Assembly: GCF_005233835.1 (NCBI RefSeq)
Contig: NZ_SZQA01000034.1
Span: 35,266-99,265, forward strand
DNA from: Herbidospora galbida
GTDB lineage: Bacteria; Actinomycetota; Actinomycetes; Streptosporangiales; Streptosporangiaceae
Direction: 5' to 3'
Length of the DNA stretch: 64,000 nt
Within the stretch, counting starts at the first letter, position 1, and each line of letters opens with the position of its first letter. Below are positions 7,600 through 15,698 of this stretch, piece after piece. The notes below the pieces were generated by a model. The model was not told the DNA's origin and did no database searches. It saw nothing but the letters and a program-made list of their open reading frames with translations. A program made the position numbers and the translations under genes.

Positions 7600-8424
7600 G
7601 TGCGGATCGACCTCCACAGCCACAGCACCGCCTCCGACGGGACCGAACGCCCCGCAGAGGTGGTGTGGCGCGCCCGTGAGGCCGGTCTCGACGTGCTGGC
7701 CCTCACCGACCACGACGGGGTCGGCGGCCACGCCGAGGCCCTGGCGAACCTGCCCGACGGCCTGACCCTGGTGCCCGGCATGGAGCTGTCGTGCCGCCGC
7801 GACGGGATGAGCATCCACATGCTCGCCTACCTGTTCGACCCCGACCACCCGGGCCTGGCCCGGGAGACCGCACTGATCCGCGAGGCCAGAGACGGCCGGG
7901 CCGCCGAGATGGTGGCCCGGCTGATCGATCTCGGCGTCCCGATCACGCTGGAGATGGTCGAGCGCATCGCGGGCGGCGGCGTCATCGGCCGTCCCCACGT
8001 GGCGCGGGCGATGCTCGCCGTGGGCGCCGTCGCCGACATCGAAGAGGCCTTCTCCAACCGCTGGATCGGGTCGGGAGGGCGCGCTCACGTGGCCCGTTAC
8101 GCCCTCGATCCGGTCCGCGCCGTCGAGCTGACGCGCGCCGCCGGAGGCGTGGCGGTGCTGGCCCACCCCAGGTCGGCCAAGCGCGGCCGGGTGGTGCCCG
8201 ACGCGTGGATCGCCGACATGGCCGCGGCCGGGCTGACCGGCATCGAGGTCGACCACCGCGACCACACCACGACGGCCCGCGAGGAGCTGCGCGGCCTGGC
8301 CAAAGACCTCGGGCTGGTCGTGACGGGGTCGAGCGACGACCACGGGGCGCTGACCGGTCACCGCCTGGGCTGCGAGACCACCGCGCCCGAGGCCTACGAG
8401 GCGCTGCTCGACGCCCGGCCGTAG
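7600..8424 (+). CDS. PHP-domain phosphoesterase
   Basis: 274 residues from a GTG. The N-terminal MRIDLHSHSTASDGTERP supplies the first metal-binding DxHxH motif of the PHP fold. Other ligands are readable in LALTDHDGVGG, VPGMELSC, GRPHVARAM, VLAHPRS and SSDDHG. The length and motif order match the YciV/RnmB-type group, which includes 3',5'-nucleoside bisphosphate phosphatases and 5'-3' exonucleases on RNA ends. It follows the lsr2-like gene closely. The last 31 bases overlap the end of the convergent monooxygenase gene. Confidence 0.9.
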   Translation: MRIDLHSHSTASDGTERPAEVVWRAREAGLDVLALTDHDGVGGHAEALANLPDGLTLVPGMELSCRRDGMSIHMLAYLFDPDHPGLARETALIREARDGRAAEMVARLIDLGVPITLEMVERIAGGGVIGRPHVARAMLAVGAVADIEEAFSNRWIGSGGRAHVARYALDPVRAVELTRAAGGVAVLAHPRSAKRGRVVPDAWIADMAAAGLTGIEVDHRDHTTTAREELRGLAKDLGLVVTGSSDDHGALTGHRLGCETTAPEAYEALLDARP

Positions 8425-9611
8425 TCCTTCAGGGTGATCGCGGTCGCGGCCTTGCGGATCGGCTCGGTGACCCGCCTGATCATGCCGTTCCGCCCCGGCA
8501 GGTGGGGCATCAGGCGCAGCAGGAACATCTGGAACCTGATCTGCGCCGCCGACTTCAGCACCATCCCCTTGAGGTTGGCGGCGGCGAGCTTCTGGTTCTC
8601 CTGGACGAAGTGCCGCAGGTCATCCTCGTAGGCGGCGAAGGCGGCCCGGTGGTCTCCGCCCGAGGCGGCGAGCGAACCCGCCAGGACGTACGCGCCGACC
8701 AGCGCCAGGCTGGTGCCCTGGCCCGAGGCGGGGGAGGGGCCGTAGGCGGCGTCGCCGACCAGGACCACCCGGCCGGACGACCAGCGGTCCATGTGCACCT
8801 GGCTGATCGAGTCGAAGTAGAAGTCGGGCGCCTCCGCCGTGGCGTCCAGGAGCCGGGGGACCTCCCAGCCCTGGCCGGCGAACACCTCGGCGAGCAGTCT
8901 GCGCTGCCCGGCGAGGTCCCGGCGGTCATAGGGGAGCGGGGGCGCGGCGAAGAGGAACATCGCCTTGGCGTCGGCGGTGCGCGCGGTGGCGTACATCCCC
9001 GCGCTGCGGCCCGGCGCGGGGTGCATCACCTCGGTGCGGTCGAGGTCGAGGTGGTTCGGCACGGTGCAGATCGAGATGTAGTGCCCCAGGTCGTGGACGT
9101 AGGACGACTCCGCGCCGAAGGCGAGCGCCCGGACGGTGGAGTGCAGGCCGTCGGCGCCGACCACGAGGTCGAACGTGCGCGGAGGGCCGTTCTCGAAGGT
9201 GACCCGCACGCCGTCGGCGGTCTCCTCCAGCGCGGTGACGGAGTCGTCGAAGAGGTATTCGACGTCGTCCTTGGTGGCGTCGTGGAGGATCCGGGCCAGG
9301 TCGCCGCGCATGATCTCGACGTCGTCGCCTTCGCGGCCCCCGAACAGTTGCGCGCTCATGGTGGCCAGTTGCCTGCCGGTCGCGTCCACGAACCGCGCGA
9401 TCCGCATGTCGGTGCCGTTGCGCGCGACCTCCTCGCGCAGCCCCATGCGGTCGACGACCTCGAGCGCCGCCCCCCGGACGTCGATCTTGTAGCCGCCGGT
9501 CCGTAACGCGGGGGCGCGCTCCACGACGGTCGGGTTGAACCCGTGCCTGCGCAACCAGAAGGCCAGCGCCGGCCCGGCGACGCCGCCGCCGGAGATGAGG
9601 ATGTTCGTCAT
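8394..9611 (-). CDS. FAD-dependent monooxygenase (PHBH/TetX-like)
   Basis: 405 residues. The N-terminal ILISGGGVAGPALAFWLRRH is the Rossmann GxGxxG motif for FAD, LVVGADGLHSTVR is the DG motif and VVLVGDAAYGPSPASGQGTS is the second FAD-binding GD motif, in the order of class A flavoprotein monooxygenases. The family includes TetX and polyketide-tailoring hydroxylases; the substrate is unknown. It is divergent from a TetR regulator, with symmetric sites in the shared 73-bp intergenic region. The likely role is oxidation of a toxic aromatic compound that is also the TetR ligand. Confidence 0.88.
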   Translation of the reverse strand: MTNILISGGGVAGPALAFWLRRHGFNPTVVERAPALRTGGYKIDVRGAALEVVDRMGLREEVARNGTDMRIARFVDATGRQLATMSAQLFGGREGDDVEIMRGDLARILHDATKDDVEYLFDDSVTALEETADGVRVTFENGPPRTFDLVVGADGLHSTVRALAFGAESSYVHDLGHYISICTVPNHLDLDRTEVMHPAPGRSAGMYATARTADAKAMFLFAAPPLPYDRRDLAGQRRLLAEVFAGQGWEVPRLLDATAEAPDFYFDSISQVHMDRWSSGRVVLVGDAAYGPSPASGQGTSLALVGAYVLAGSLAASGGDHRAAFAAYEDDLRHFVQENQKLAAANLKGMVLKSAAQIRFQMFLLRLMPHLPGRNGMIRRVTEPIRKAATAITLKDYGRASSSAS

Positions 9612-9684
9612 GCCGTCGACTGTACAAACGTCTCAGTCGCCTGTCTAGAACGATTGTGCAAGACGTTTGTGCTATGGTCCGGGC
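9612..9684. promoter_or_regulatory. Divergent promoter/operator region with an inverted repeat
   Basis: ACAAACGTCT at 9624-9633 and AGACGTTTGT at 9661-9670 are perfect 10-bp inverted arms, 27 bp apart, covering both start regions. A TATGGT at 9673-9678 lies within 7 bp of the TetR start and may be a -10 element of a nearly leaderless transcript. The arrangement is typical of a TetR repressor controlling itself and its divergent target. Confidence 0.6.
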
Positions 9685-10266
9685 ATGGGAAATCGGGAAG
9701 ACCTGCTCGCCGGAGCGAAGCTGTGCTTGATGGAGAAGGGCTACGCGGGCACCACTTCCCGCAACATCGCCGAGGCGGCCGGCACCAGCCTCGCCGCCAT
9801 CGGCTACCACTTCAGATCGACGAAGGCGCTGCTCAACGAGGCCCTCATCGAGGCGATGGACGACTGGGGCAAGGAGATCGAGCGGGCCCTGGCCACCGAG
9901 GCGCCGCCCGGCACGACGCCGCTGCAGCGCTTCGAGGCGATCTGGACGCAGATCATCGAGTCGTACGTCCGGCTCCGCCCCCTGTGGGCCATCCAGTTCG
10001 AGCTCATCGCGCAGATGGACAGGCTGCCGGAGGTGCGCGAGGCCTTCGCCAACGCGAACCGGCAGGCCCGGCTGGGGCTGGCGGCGCTCTTCGAGAACCT
10101 CGACCCTGAGGTCGACGAGCGGAAGGCGATGGCCGTGGGGGCCTTCTACCAGGCGCTGCTCGGCGGGCTGGCGACCCAGTGGCTGGTCGACCCGGACAGC
10201 GCGCCCTCCGCCCAGGACCTCGTCGAGGCGCTGCAGACGATCACGATGGGGCGGGCCACGGCCTGA
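9685..10266 (+). CDS. TetR-family transcriptional regulator
   Basis: 193 residues from the ATG at 9685; an in-frame TTG 18 bp upstream is unlikely. The N-terminal helix-turn-helix is clear (YAGTTSRNIAEAAGTSLAAI, then GYHFRSTKALLNEAL). The C-terminal ligand domain is helical, and LGGLATQWLVDPDSAP is a common end pattern in this family. It is divergent from the FAD monooxygenase and probably represses it and itself through the inverted repeat between them. Confidence 0.92.
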   Translation: MGNREDLLAGAKLCLMEKGYAGTTSRNIAEAAGTSLAAIGYHFRSTKALLNEALIEAMDDWGKEIERALATEAPPGTTPLQRFEAIWTQIIESYVRLRPLWAIQFELIAQMDRLPEVREAFANANRQARLGLAALFENLDPEVDERKAMAVGAFYQALLGGLATQWLVDPDSAPSAQDLVEALQTITMGRATA

Positions 10267-10373
10267 CGAGGCCGCCAAGAAAGATCGCCGCAGAGTGATC
10301 AACCCGCCGATGTGGGGGCAGTGCGGAAGTTCCTGACCGACCCGCACGTGGTCTCTATTCGGAGGTGCCCGAC

Positions 10374-10526
10374 ATGGCCTTGTTCGAGCTGATTTGCTAC
10401 CTGATCGCGTTCGTCCTGTTCGTCCTGGCCACGCTCAACGTCGGCGCCCGCTTCAACCTGGTGGCGGCCGGGCTGGCGGCGGCGATCCTGCCGACCCTGG
10501 TCGCCGCGTTCAACGCACTGAACTGA
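10374..10526 (+). CDS. Small membrane protein, 50 residues
   Basis: A GGAGG ribosome site 8 bases before the ATG supports translation. The product is almost entirely hydrophobic: LFELICYLIAFVLFVLATLN and NLVAAGLAAAILPTLVAAF form two likely transmembrane helices around GARF. It resembles the very small two-helix membrane proteins common in actinomycetes. No function is known. It stands alone between the TetR gene and another membrane protein gene. Confidence 0.65.
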   Translation: MALFELICYLIAFVLFVLATLNVGARFNLVAAGLAAAILPTLVAAFNALN

Positions 10527-10541
10527 GCCCGGCTCCCGCAA

Positions 10542-10579
10542 GGTGACACTCCCGCCGCCTTCGACGGTGAACTGTCACC
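10542..10579. promoter_or_regulatory. Inverted repeat upstream of a membrane-protein gene
   Basis: GGTGACA (10542-10548) and TGTCACC (10573-10579) form perfect 7-bp arms with a 24-base spacer, ending 15 bases before the GTG of the next gene. It may be an operator or part of a loose terminator for the small gene upstream. Weakly supported. Confidence 0.3.
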
Positions 10580-10594
10580 GCTACGATTCCCCGC

Positions 10595-11107
10595 GTGCTG
10601 ACCCGAATCCTTCGCCCGTGGTCCCTGGTGGCGCTGGTCGCCGCCGTCGTGCCGATCGGGGTGCTGGCCCACAGCGAGGGAGTCGGGTCCGTTCCGCCGA
10701 TGCCCGTCGGCATGGCCGGCACCGCCTTCCCGGGCGCCGGCCACCGCGGACTGCTCTATCCGGTGGACGTCTTCGTGATCGGCGTCATGCCGCTGCTGGT
10801 GGCGGTGGCCCTGCTGGCGACGTCGCGGATCCCGGGCATCGTGGTCGGGGTCGTCTGCGGGCTGCTGGGGTTCTTCCATCTCGTGGAGCTCGTGGACTCG
10901 CTGCCGTCCACCATCTCCGTGATCGGTCTGCCCGTCGACGAGACGGCGGGCAGCCGGCCGGACCACTACCTCGGCACCCGCCCCGACGGCGCGTACTGGG
11001 GGCTGGCCGTTCTCGCCTACGGGCTCGTCGTGAGCGCCTTCCTGCGGCCCGATCACCGACCGGGCAGGAAGGAGAGGACGAAGTCCGACGAGAGGTCGTG
11101 CCAGTAG
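10595..11107 (+). CDS. Hypothetical integral membrane protein
   Basis: 170 residues from a GTG. Hydrophobic segments LVALVAAVVPIGVLAHSEG, VFVIGVMPLLVAVALLAT, IVVGVVCGLLGFFHLVELV and YWGLAVLAYGLVVSAFL suggest four transmembrane helices, with a longer loop after the first. No family is recognised. Its 3' end overlaps the end of the convergent hydrolase gene by 55 bases, which suggests the true C-terminus is correctly read but the two transcripts collide. Confidence 0.6.
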   Translation: MLTRILRPWSLVALVAAVVPIGVLAHSEGVGSVPPMPVGMAGTAFPGAGHRGLLYPVDVFVIGVMPLLVAVALLATSRIPGIVVGVVCGLLGFFHLVELVDSLPSTISVIGLPVDETAGSRPDHYLGTRPDGAYWGLAVLAYGLVVSAFLRPDHRPGRKERTKSDERSCQ

Positions 11108-11682
11108 CCGGGGTTGCGCAGCATCCCGTGGTTCTCCCCGGGCACGTCGACCACCCGGACGTCTCTCGTCACCTCCCGGGCCCGGTCGGCGTAGTAGTGA
11201 GTGGCCCTGGGAGAGGTCATGCGGTCGTCGGTGCCGTGGGCCAGCAGCAGCCGCCGATCTCTCAGCTGCTCCACCGGCTCGCCCTTGGGCAGCCAGGGCG
11301 CCAGCGCCGCGACGCCCTTCACGTTCGGGTGCCCGGCGGCGCGCAGCGCCGTCCGTCCGCCCATCGAGTGGCCGACCATGACGACCGGGACGTCGATCCC
11401 GTGCGCGAGCCGCACCCGCTCCAGGATCCGTTCGACGTCGGCGACGGGTGAGGCGGCCGGGCCGTTCCAGCCGCGGACCCGGTAACGCACCCGCCAGACC
11501 GCGACTCCGCGCCGTGCCCCGGCGTTCCGGATCGCCCAGGCGAACGGCACCATCCGCAGGACGGCGGGCTGCCACGCGCTCGTGGGGCCCGGCCCGACCT
11601 CCCGGCCGCCGTGCAGCACCAGCGTGACGAGCCGGGTCGCGCCCCGGGCGGGATGGATCGTCGTGTACGGCATGCTCTCCAT
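11053..11682 (-). CDS. Alpha/beta-fold hydrolase
   Basis: 209 residues. The nucleophile elbow GHSMGG, an acid in HGTDDRMTSP and a histidine in GENHGML make a complete Ser-Asp-His triad in the usual order. LVTLVLHGGREVG supplies the oxyanion region (HGG). The small size and compact cap suggest a dienelactone-hydrolase-like or carboxylesterase branch; the substrate is unknown. It lies downstream of map on the same strand, 37 bp away. Confidence 0.85.
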   Translation of the reverse strand: MESMPYTTIHPARGATRLVTLVLHGGREVGPGPTSAWQPAVLRMVPFAWAIRNAGARRGVAVWRVRYRVRGWNGPAASPVADVERILERVRLAHGIDVPVVMVGHSMGGRTALRAAGHPNVKGVAALAPWLPKGEPVEQLRDRRLLLAHGTDDRMTSPRATHYYADRAREVTRDVRVVDVPGENHGMLRNPGYWHDLSSDFVLSFLPGR

Positions 11683-11719
11683 GACATCTCATTCGGAGCG
11701 GTGGCCGGAACGGACGGGT

Positions 11720-12487
11720 CTAGGGAAGGGTCAGCACCCGGGGGCCGTCGTCGGTGATCGCGACGGAGTGCTCGACGTGCACGGCCCGGCTGCCGTCGAC
11801 GGTGTGCAGGGCCCAGCCGTCGCGCGCGGTGCGGTAGCGGTCCTTGCCCCCGGCCATGAACATCGGTTCGAGCGCGAGGGTCATGCCGGCCTTCAGCACC
11901 AGCCCCCGGCCGGGCCGACCCTCGTTGGCGACGTGCGGGTCCTCGTGCATGTGCCGGCCGATGCCGTGGCCGCCGAAGTCGCGCGGGATGCCGTATCCGG
12001 CGGCCCGTCCGACGGCGCTGATCGCCGCGCCGATGTCGCCCAGCCGGTTCCCGGGGACGGCGGCGGCGATGGCCGCCTCCAGGGCCTTCTCGGCGGTGGC
12101 GACGAGCCGCTGGTCCGCCGGGTCGCCGGGGCCGACGATCACGGTGAACGCCGAGTCGCCCGCCCAGCCGTTCAGGTAGGCGCCGCAGTCGATGCTGACC
12201 ACGTCGCCCTGGCGCACGCGGTAGTCGTCGGGGATGCCGTGCACGATCACGTCGTTGACCGAGGCGCAGATGACGGCGGGGAAGGGGGTCGGCGCGAAGC
12301 CGGGCTGGTAGTGCAGGAAGGCGGGCTTGGCGCCGCTCTCCCGGATGACGGTGGCGGCGATCTCGTCGAGCTCGACGAGCCGCACGCCGGGTCTGATCGC
12401 CTCACGTACGGCCTGCAGCGCCCTGCCCACCACCCGGCCGGCCTCGCGCATGGCGTCCAGTTCGGCGGGGGTCTTGATCTCAACCAT
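11720..12487 (-). CDS. map: Methionine aminopeptidase, type I
   Basis: 255 residues from the ATG at 12487, which has GGGAGC upstream; an in-frame ATG 21 bp further out is less likely. The enzyme removes N-terminal methionine from new proteins. Metal ligands are all present: the two aspartates in VSIDCGAYLNGWAGDSAFT, histidine in GGHGIGRHMHEDP, and glutamates in LALEPMF and HVEHS. CASVNDVIVHGIP supplies the substrate-binding histidine. No N-terminal zinc-finger extension is present. High-GC actinomycetes often carry more than one map gene, and this one, paired with a divergent XRE gene instead of sitting in the ribosomal cluster, may be the second copy. Confidence 0.95.
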   Translation of the reverse strand: MVEIKTPAELDAMREAGRVVGRALQAVREAIRPGVRLVELDEIAATVIRESGAKPAFLHYQPGFAPTPFPAVICASVNDVIVHGIPDDYRVRQGDVVSIDCGAYLNGWAGDSAFTVIVGPGDPADQRLVATAEKALEAAIAAAVPGNRLGDIGAAISAVGRAAGYGIPRDFGGHGIGRHMHEDPHVANEGRPGRGLVLKAGMTLALEPMFMAGGKDRYRTARDGWALHTVDGSRAVHVEHSVAITDDGPRVLTLP

Positions 12488-12552
12488 GGTCTGCTCCCGT
12501 GGATCCAATACTTATACCGGTATTGTTATCACGTGTTGCTATGATCGCGTGC

Positions 12553-12807
12553 ATGGTCCGACCACCGCTCACCGAACTCGACCACGAACGCGGCAACCGC
12601 CTCGGCGCCCTGCTCCGTCAGGCCCGCGGCGACCGCAGCATGACCGAGGTCGCCGCCACCGCCGGCATCAGCCCCGAGACCCTCCGCAAGATCGAGACCG
12701 GCCGGGTCCCGACCCCGGCGTTCTTCACCATCGCCGCACTGGCCGCCGCGCTCGGCATCTCCCTCGACGTCCTGGCCGAGATCACCACGTCGGAGCGCGC
12801 CGCCTGA
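12553..12807 (+). CDS. XRE-family helix-turn-helix protein
   Basis: 84 residues from the ATG at 12553; an ATG 12 bases upstream is also possible. MTEVAATAGISPETLRKIET is a classic helix-turn-helix, followed by a short helical tail (FFTIAALAAALGISLDVLA). It is divergent from map across a 65-bp region containing ATACCGGTAT, a perfect 10-bp palindrome (12514-12523) that could be its operator. A TATGAT overlaps the upstream ATG and may be a -10 element. The stop overlaps the presumed start of the HAD gene. Confidence 0.85.
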   Translation: MVRPPLTELDHERGNRLGALLRQARGDRSMTEVAATAGISPETLRKIETGRVPTPAFFTIAALAAALGISLDVLAEITTSERAA

Positions 12808-13304
12808 CGACCGACCGGCCCCTCATCCTCCTCGACGTCGACGGGGTGCTGAACCCGCTCCGGCGGCCGGGCCCGGAGTGGGGGCCGCACACGTGCACGG
12901 CCGCCGGGCAGCCCTACCTGCTGTGGCTGAACCCGGCCCACGGCCCGCTGCTGCTGGCGCTCGCCGACGCGACCGGCGCCGATCTGGTGTGGGCGACCAC
13001 CTGGCAGCACGACGCCAACGCGAGCGTCGGCCCGATCCTCGGGCTGCCCGAACTGCCGGTCATCGAGGTCGACAAGGGCCGGGGCGCCGAGGGCCCCGGC
13101 TGCTGCTGGAAGGTCCCGGCCGTCGCCGAGTACGTCGACCGCCGCCCCTTCGTCTGGTTCGACGACGACCTCGGCCGGGCCGACCGGCTCTGGCTGGAGG
13201 CCCACCCGAACGTCGGCAGGTTCCGGCTCGTCCACATCGGCTCCAGCAGGGGGATCCGCGACGCCCACTTCCGGCAGGCGCGGGCCTGGCTGACCTCGGG
13301 GTGA
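12804..13304 (+). CDS. HAD-like hydrolase domain protein
   Basis: About 166 residues. ILLDVDGVLNPL gives the DxDG nucleophile motif and FVWFDDDLGRADR the distal aspartates of the HAD fold; LVWATTWQHDAN supplies the motif II threonine. The family resembles the HAD domains linked to RNA repair proteins in actinomycetes, though that link is only by similarity. No ATG, GTG or TTG precedes the conserved start within the free interval. A CTG at 12804 overlapping the XRE stop (CTGA) is the only codon giving MTTDRPLILLDVDG, so a coupled CTG start is likely. Confidence 0.8.
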   Translation: MTTDRPLILLDVDGVLNPLRRPGPEWGPHTCTAAGQPYLLWLNPAHGPLLLALADATGADLVWATTWQHDANASVGPILGLPELPVIEVDKGRGAEGPGCCWKVPAVAEYVDRRPFVWFDDDLGRADRLWLEAHPNVGRFRLVHIGSSRGIRDAHFRQARAWLTSG

Positions 13305-13334
13305 GGGCCGGCCATGTCGTCATGACCGGCCCTC
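13303..13334. terminator. Hairpin between convergent HAD and tex genes
   Basis: GAGGGCCGG (13303-13311) pairs with CCGGCCCTC (13326-13334); the interior CATG/CATG extends the stem past one mismatch to a TCGT loop. It lies exactly between two convergent genes and probably serves as a two-way terminator. Confidence 0.65.
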
Positions 13335-13344
13335 CGGCGAAGGG

Positions 13345-15684
13345 TCAGCGCTTCTTGCGGCCGTCGTCGGTCAGGCCCGCGCGCCGCAGCGCCTCGGCCA
13401 TCGCCCCGCTCGGGGGCGGGGACGACTGGCGGCGGTCCTGCTGGCGGGGCTGGCGCGGCTGGCGGTCCTGTCGGTCCTGGCGGGGCTGCCGGTCGCCGCG
13501 GTCCTGGCGCGGGGCCTGCTGGCGGGCCGGTTCGTCCTGCAGGCGGAGCGTCAGGGAGATCCGCTTGCGGGGGATGTCGACCTCCAGGACCTTCACCTTC
13601 ACGATGTCGCCGGGCTTGACGACGTCGCGCGGGTCTTTCACGAAGGTGTTCGACATGGCCGACACGTGGACCAGCCCGTCTTGGTGGACGCCGACGTCGA
13701 CGAAGGCCCCGAACGCCGCCACGTTGGTGACCACGCCTTCGAGGATCATGCCCTTCTGCAGGTCGGAGATCTTCTCGACGCCCTCCCTGAAAGCGGCCGT
13801 CTTGAACGCCGGGCGCGGGTCGCGGCCGGGCTTCTCCAGCTCACCGAGGATGTCGGTCACCGTCGGCAGGCCGAAGGCGCCGTCGACGAAGTCGGCGGGC
13901 TTCAGCGCCCGCAGCGCGGCGGTGTTGCCGATCAGGGTCCGCAGGTCGCCGCCGGTCGCCGTGAGGATCTTGCGGACCACCGGATAGGACTCGGGGTGGA
14001 CGCTGGAGGCGTCGAGCGGGTCGTCGCCGCCGGGGATGCGCAGGAAGCCCGCGCACTGCTCGAACGCCTTCGGGCCCAGGCGCGGCACCTGCTTGAGCGC
14101 CGACCGCGACCGGAACGGGCCGTTGGCGTCGCGGTGCTGCACGATGTTGTCGGCCAGCGTCGAGCCGATGCCCGACACGCGCGTCAGCAGCGGGGCCGAG
14201 GCGGTGTTGACGTCGACGCCGACGGCGTTCACGCAGTCTTCGACCACCGCGTCGAGCGACCGCGAGAGCTTCTGCTCGGCCAGGTCGTGCTGGTACTGCC
14301 CGACGCCGATCGACTTGGGGTCGATCTTGACCAGCTCGGCCAGCGGGTCTTGCAGGCGGCGCGCGATCGAGACCGCGCCGCGCAGCGACACGTCGAGGCC
14401 CGGGAGCTCCTGCGAGGCGAACGCCGACGCCGAGTAGACCGACGCCCCCGCCTCGGAGACCATGATCTTCGTCACGCCGGGCATCAGCGCGACCAGTTCA
14501 CCGGCGAGCTTGTCGGTCTCACGCGAGGCGGTGCCGTTGCCGATCGCGATCAGCTCGACCCCGTGCTTCTGGCAGAGCGCCCCGAGCACCGCGAGCGATT
14601 GGTCCCACTGCCGCTTGGGCTCGTGGGGGTAGATCGTGGCGGTGTCGACGACCTTGCCGGTCGCGTCGACGACGGCCACCTTCACGCCCGTGCGCAGACC
14701 GGGGTCGAGGCCCATCGTCGCCCGCGTGCCCGCCGGGGCGGCCAGCAGCAGGTCGCGCAGGTTGGCCGCGAACACCCGCACGGCCTCGTCTTCGGCCGCC
14801 TGCCACAGCCGCATCCGCAGGTCGATGCCCAGGTGGACGAGGATGCGGGTGCGCCAGGCCCACCGCACGGTGTCGGAGAGCCACTTGTCGCCCGGACGCC
14901 CCTGGTCGGAGATCCCGAACCGGGTCGCGATGCGCACCTCGAACGTCGACGGGCCCTCCCGGGGCTCCTCGGGCTCCAGCGTGAGGGAGAGCACCTCCTC
15001 CTTCTCACCCCGGAACATCGCCAGGATGCGGTGCGAGGGCAGCTTGGCGAAGGGCTCGGCGAAGTCGAAGTAGTCGGAGAACTTGGCCCCGGCCTCCTCC
15101 TTCCCCTCGCGGACGGCCGCGATCAGGCGGCCCCGGCTCCACATCGACTCGCGGAGGGTGCCGATCAGGTCGGCGTCCTCACCGAAGCGCTCGATCAGGA
15201 TCGCGCGGGCGCCCTCGAGGGCCGCCGCGGCGTCGGCGACGTTCTCGCCGACGAAGCCGGCCGCCGTGGCCGCCGGGTCGAGGCCGGGGTCGGCGAGCAG
15301 CTTGTCGGCCAGCGGTTCGAGGCCGGCCTCGCGGGCGATCTGGGCCTTGGTGCGGCGCTTCGGCTTGTAGGGGAGGTAGATGTCCTCCAGCCGGGCCTTC
15401 GAGTCGGCCGCCATGATCTGCGCCTCGAGCGCGTCGTCGAGCTTGCCCTGCGACCGGATCGACTCCAGGATCGCGGCGCGGCGCTCCTCCATCTCCCGCA
15501 GGTAGCGCAGCCGCTCCTCCAGCGCGCGCAGCTGCGCGTCGTCGAGCATTTCGGTCGCTTCCTTGCGGTAGCGGGCGATGAACGGCACCGTCGCGCCGCC
15601 GTCGAGCAGATCGACGGCCGCGGCGACCTGCCGCTCACGTACGCCGAGTTCCTCGGCGATCCGCTGGTTGATCGACTGGATCAC
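13345..15684 (-). CDS. tex: Tex-family S1 RNA-binding protein
   Basis: 779 residues from a GTG at 15684 with a strong GGAGAAGGAAG ribosome site; an upstream in-frame extension of 23 residues is rejected. The Tex N-terminal helical region ([37 protein letters not shown]) leads to a YqgF-like RNase H fold ([18 protein letters not shown]). A helix-hairpin-helix region follows ([36 protein letters not shown]). A single S1 domain (about 648-715, [20 protein letters not shown]) is near the end. The last 60 residues are a low-complexity QDR/RQPRQ-rich tail. Tex affects transcription elongation and termination and stress survival in other bacteria. It starts 15 bases after the WD40 gene stop, so the two are likely co-transcribed. 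Confidence 0.95.
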   Translation of the reverse strand: MIQSINQRIAEELGVRERQVAAAVDLLDGGATVPFIARYRKEATEMLDDAQLRALEERLRYLREMEERRAAILESIRSQGKLDDALEAQIMAADSKARLEDIYLPYKPKRRTKAQIAREAGLEPLADKLLADPGLDPAATAAGFVGENVADAAAALEGARAILIERFGEDADLIGTLRESMWSRGRLIAAVREGKEEAGAKFSDYFDFAEPFAKLPSHRILAMFRGEKEEVLSLTLEPEEPREGPSTFEVRIATRFGISDQGRPGDKWLSDTVRWAWRTRILVHLGIDLRMRLWQAAEDEAVRVFAANLRDLLLAAPAGTRATMGLDPGLRTGVKVAVVDATGKVVDTATIYPHEPKRQWDQSLAVLGALCQKHGVELIAIGNGTASRETDKLAGELVALMPGVTKIMVSEAGASVYSASAFASQELPGLDVSLRGAVSIARRLQDPLAELVKIDPKSIGVGQYQHDLAEQKLSRSLDAVVEDCVNAVGVDVNTASAPLLTRVSGIGSTLADNIVQHRDANGPFRSRSALKQVPRLGPKAFEQCAGFLRIPGGDDPLDASSVHPESYPVVRKILTATGGDLRTLIGNTAALRALKPADFVDGAFGLPTVTDILGELEKPGRDPRPAFKTAAFREGVEKISDLQKGMILEGVVTNVAAFGAFVDVGVHQDGLVHVSAMSNTFVKDPRDVVKPGDIVKVKVLEVDIPRKRISLTLRLQDEPARQQAPRQDRGDRQPRQDRQDRQPRQPRQQDRRQSSPPPSGAMAEALRRAGLTDDGRKKR

Positions 15685-15698
15685 GATCTTCCTTCTCC

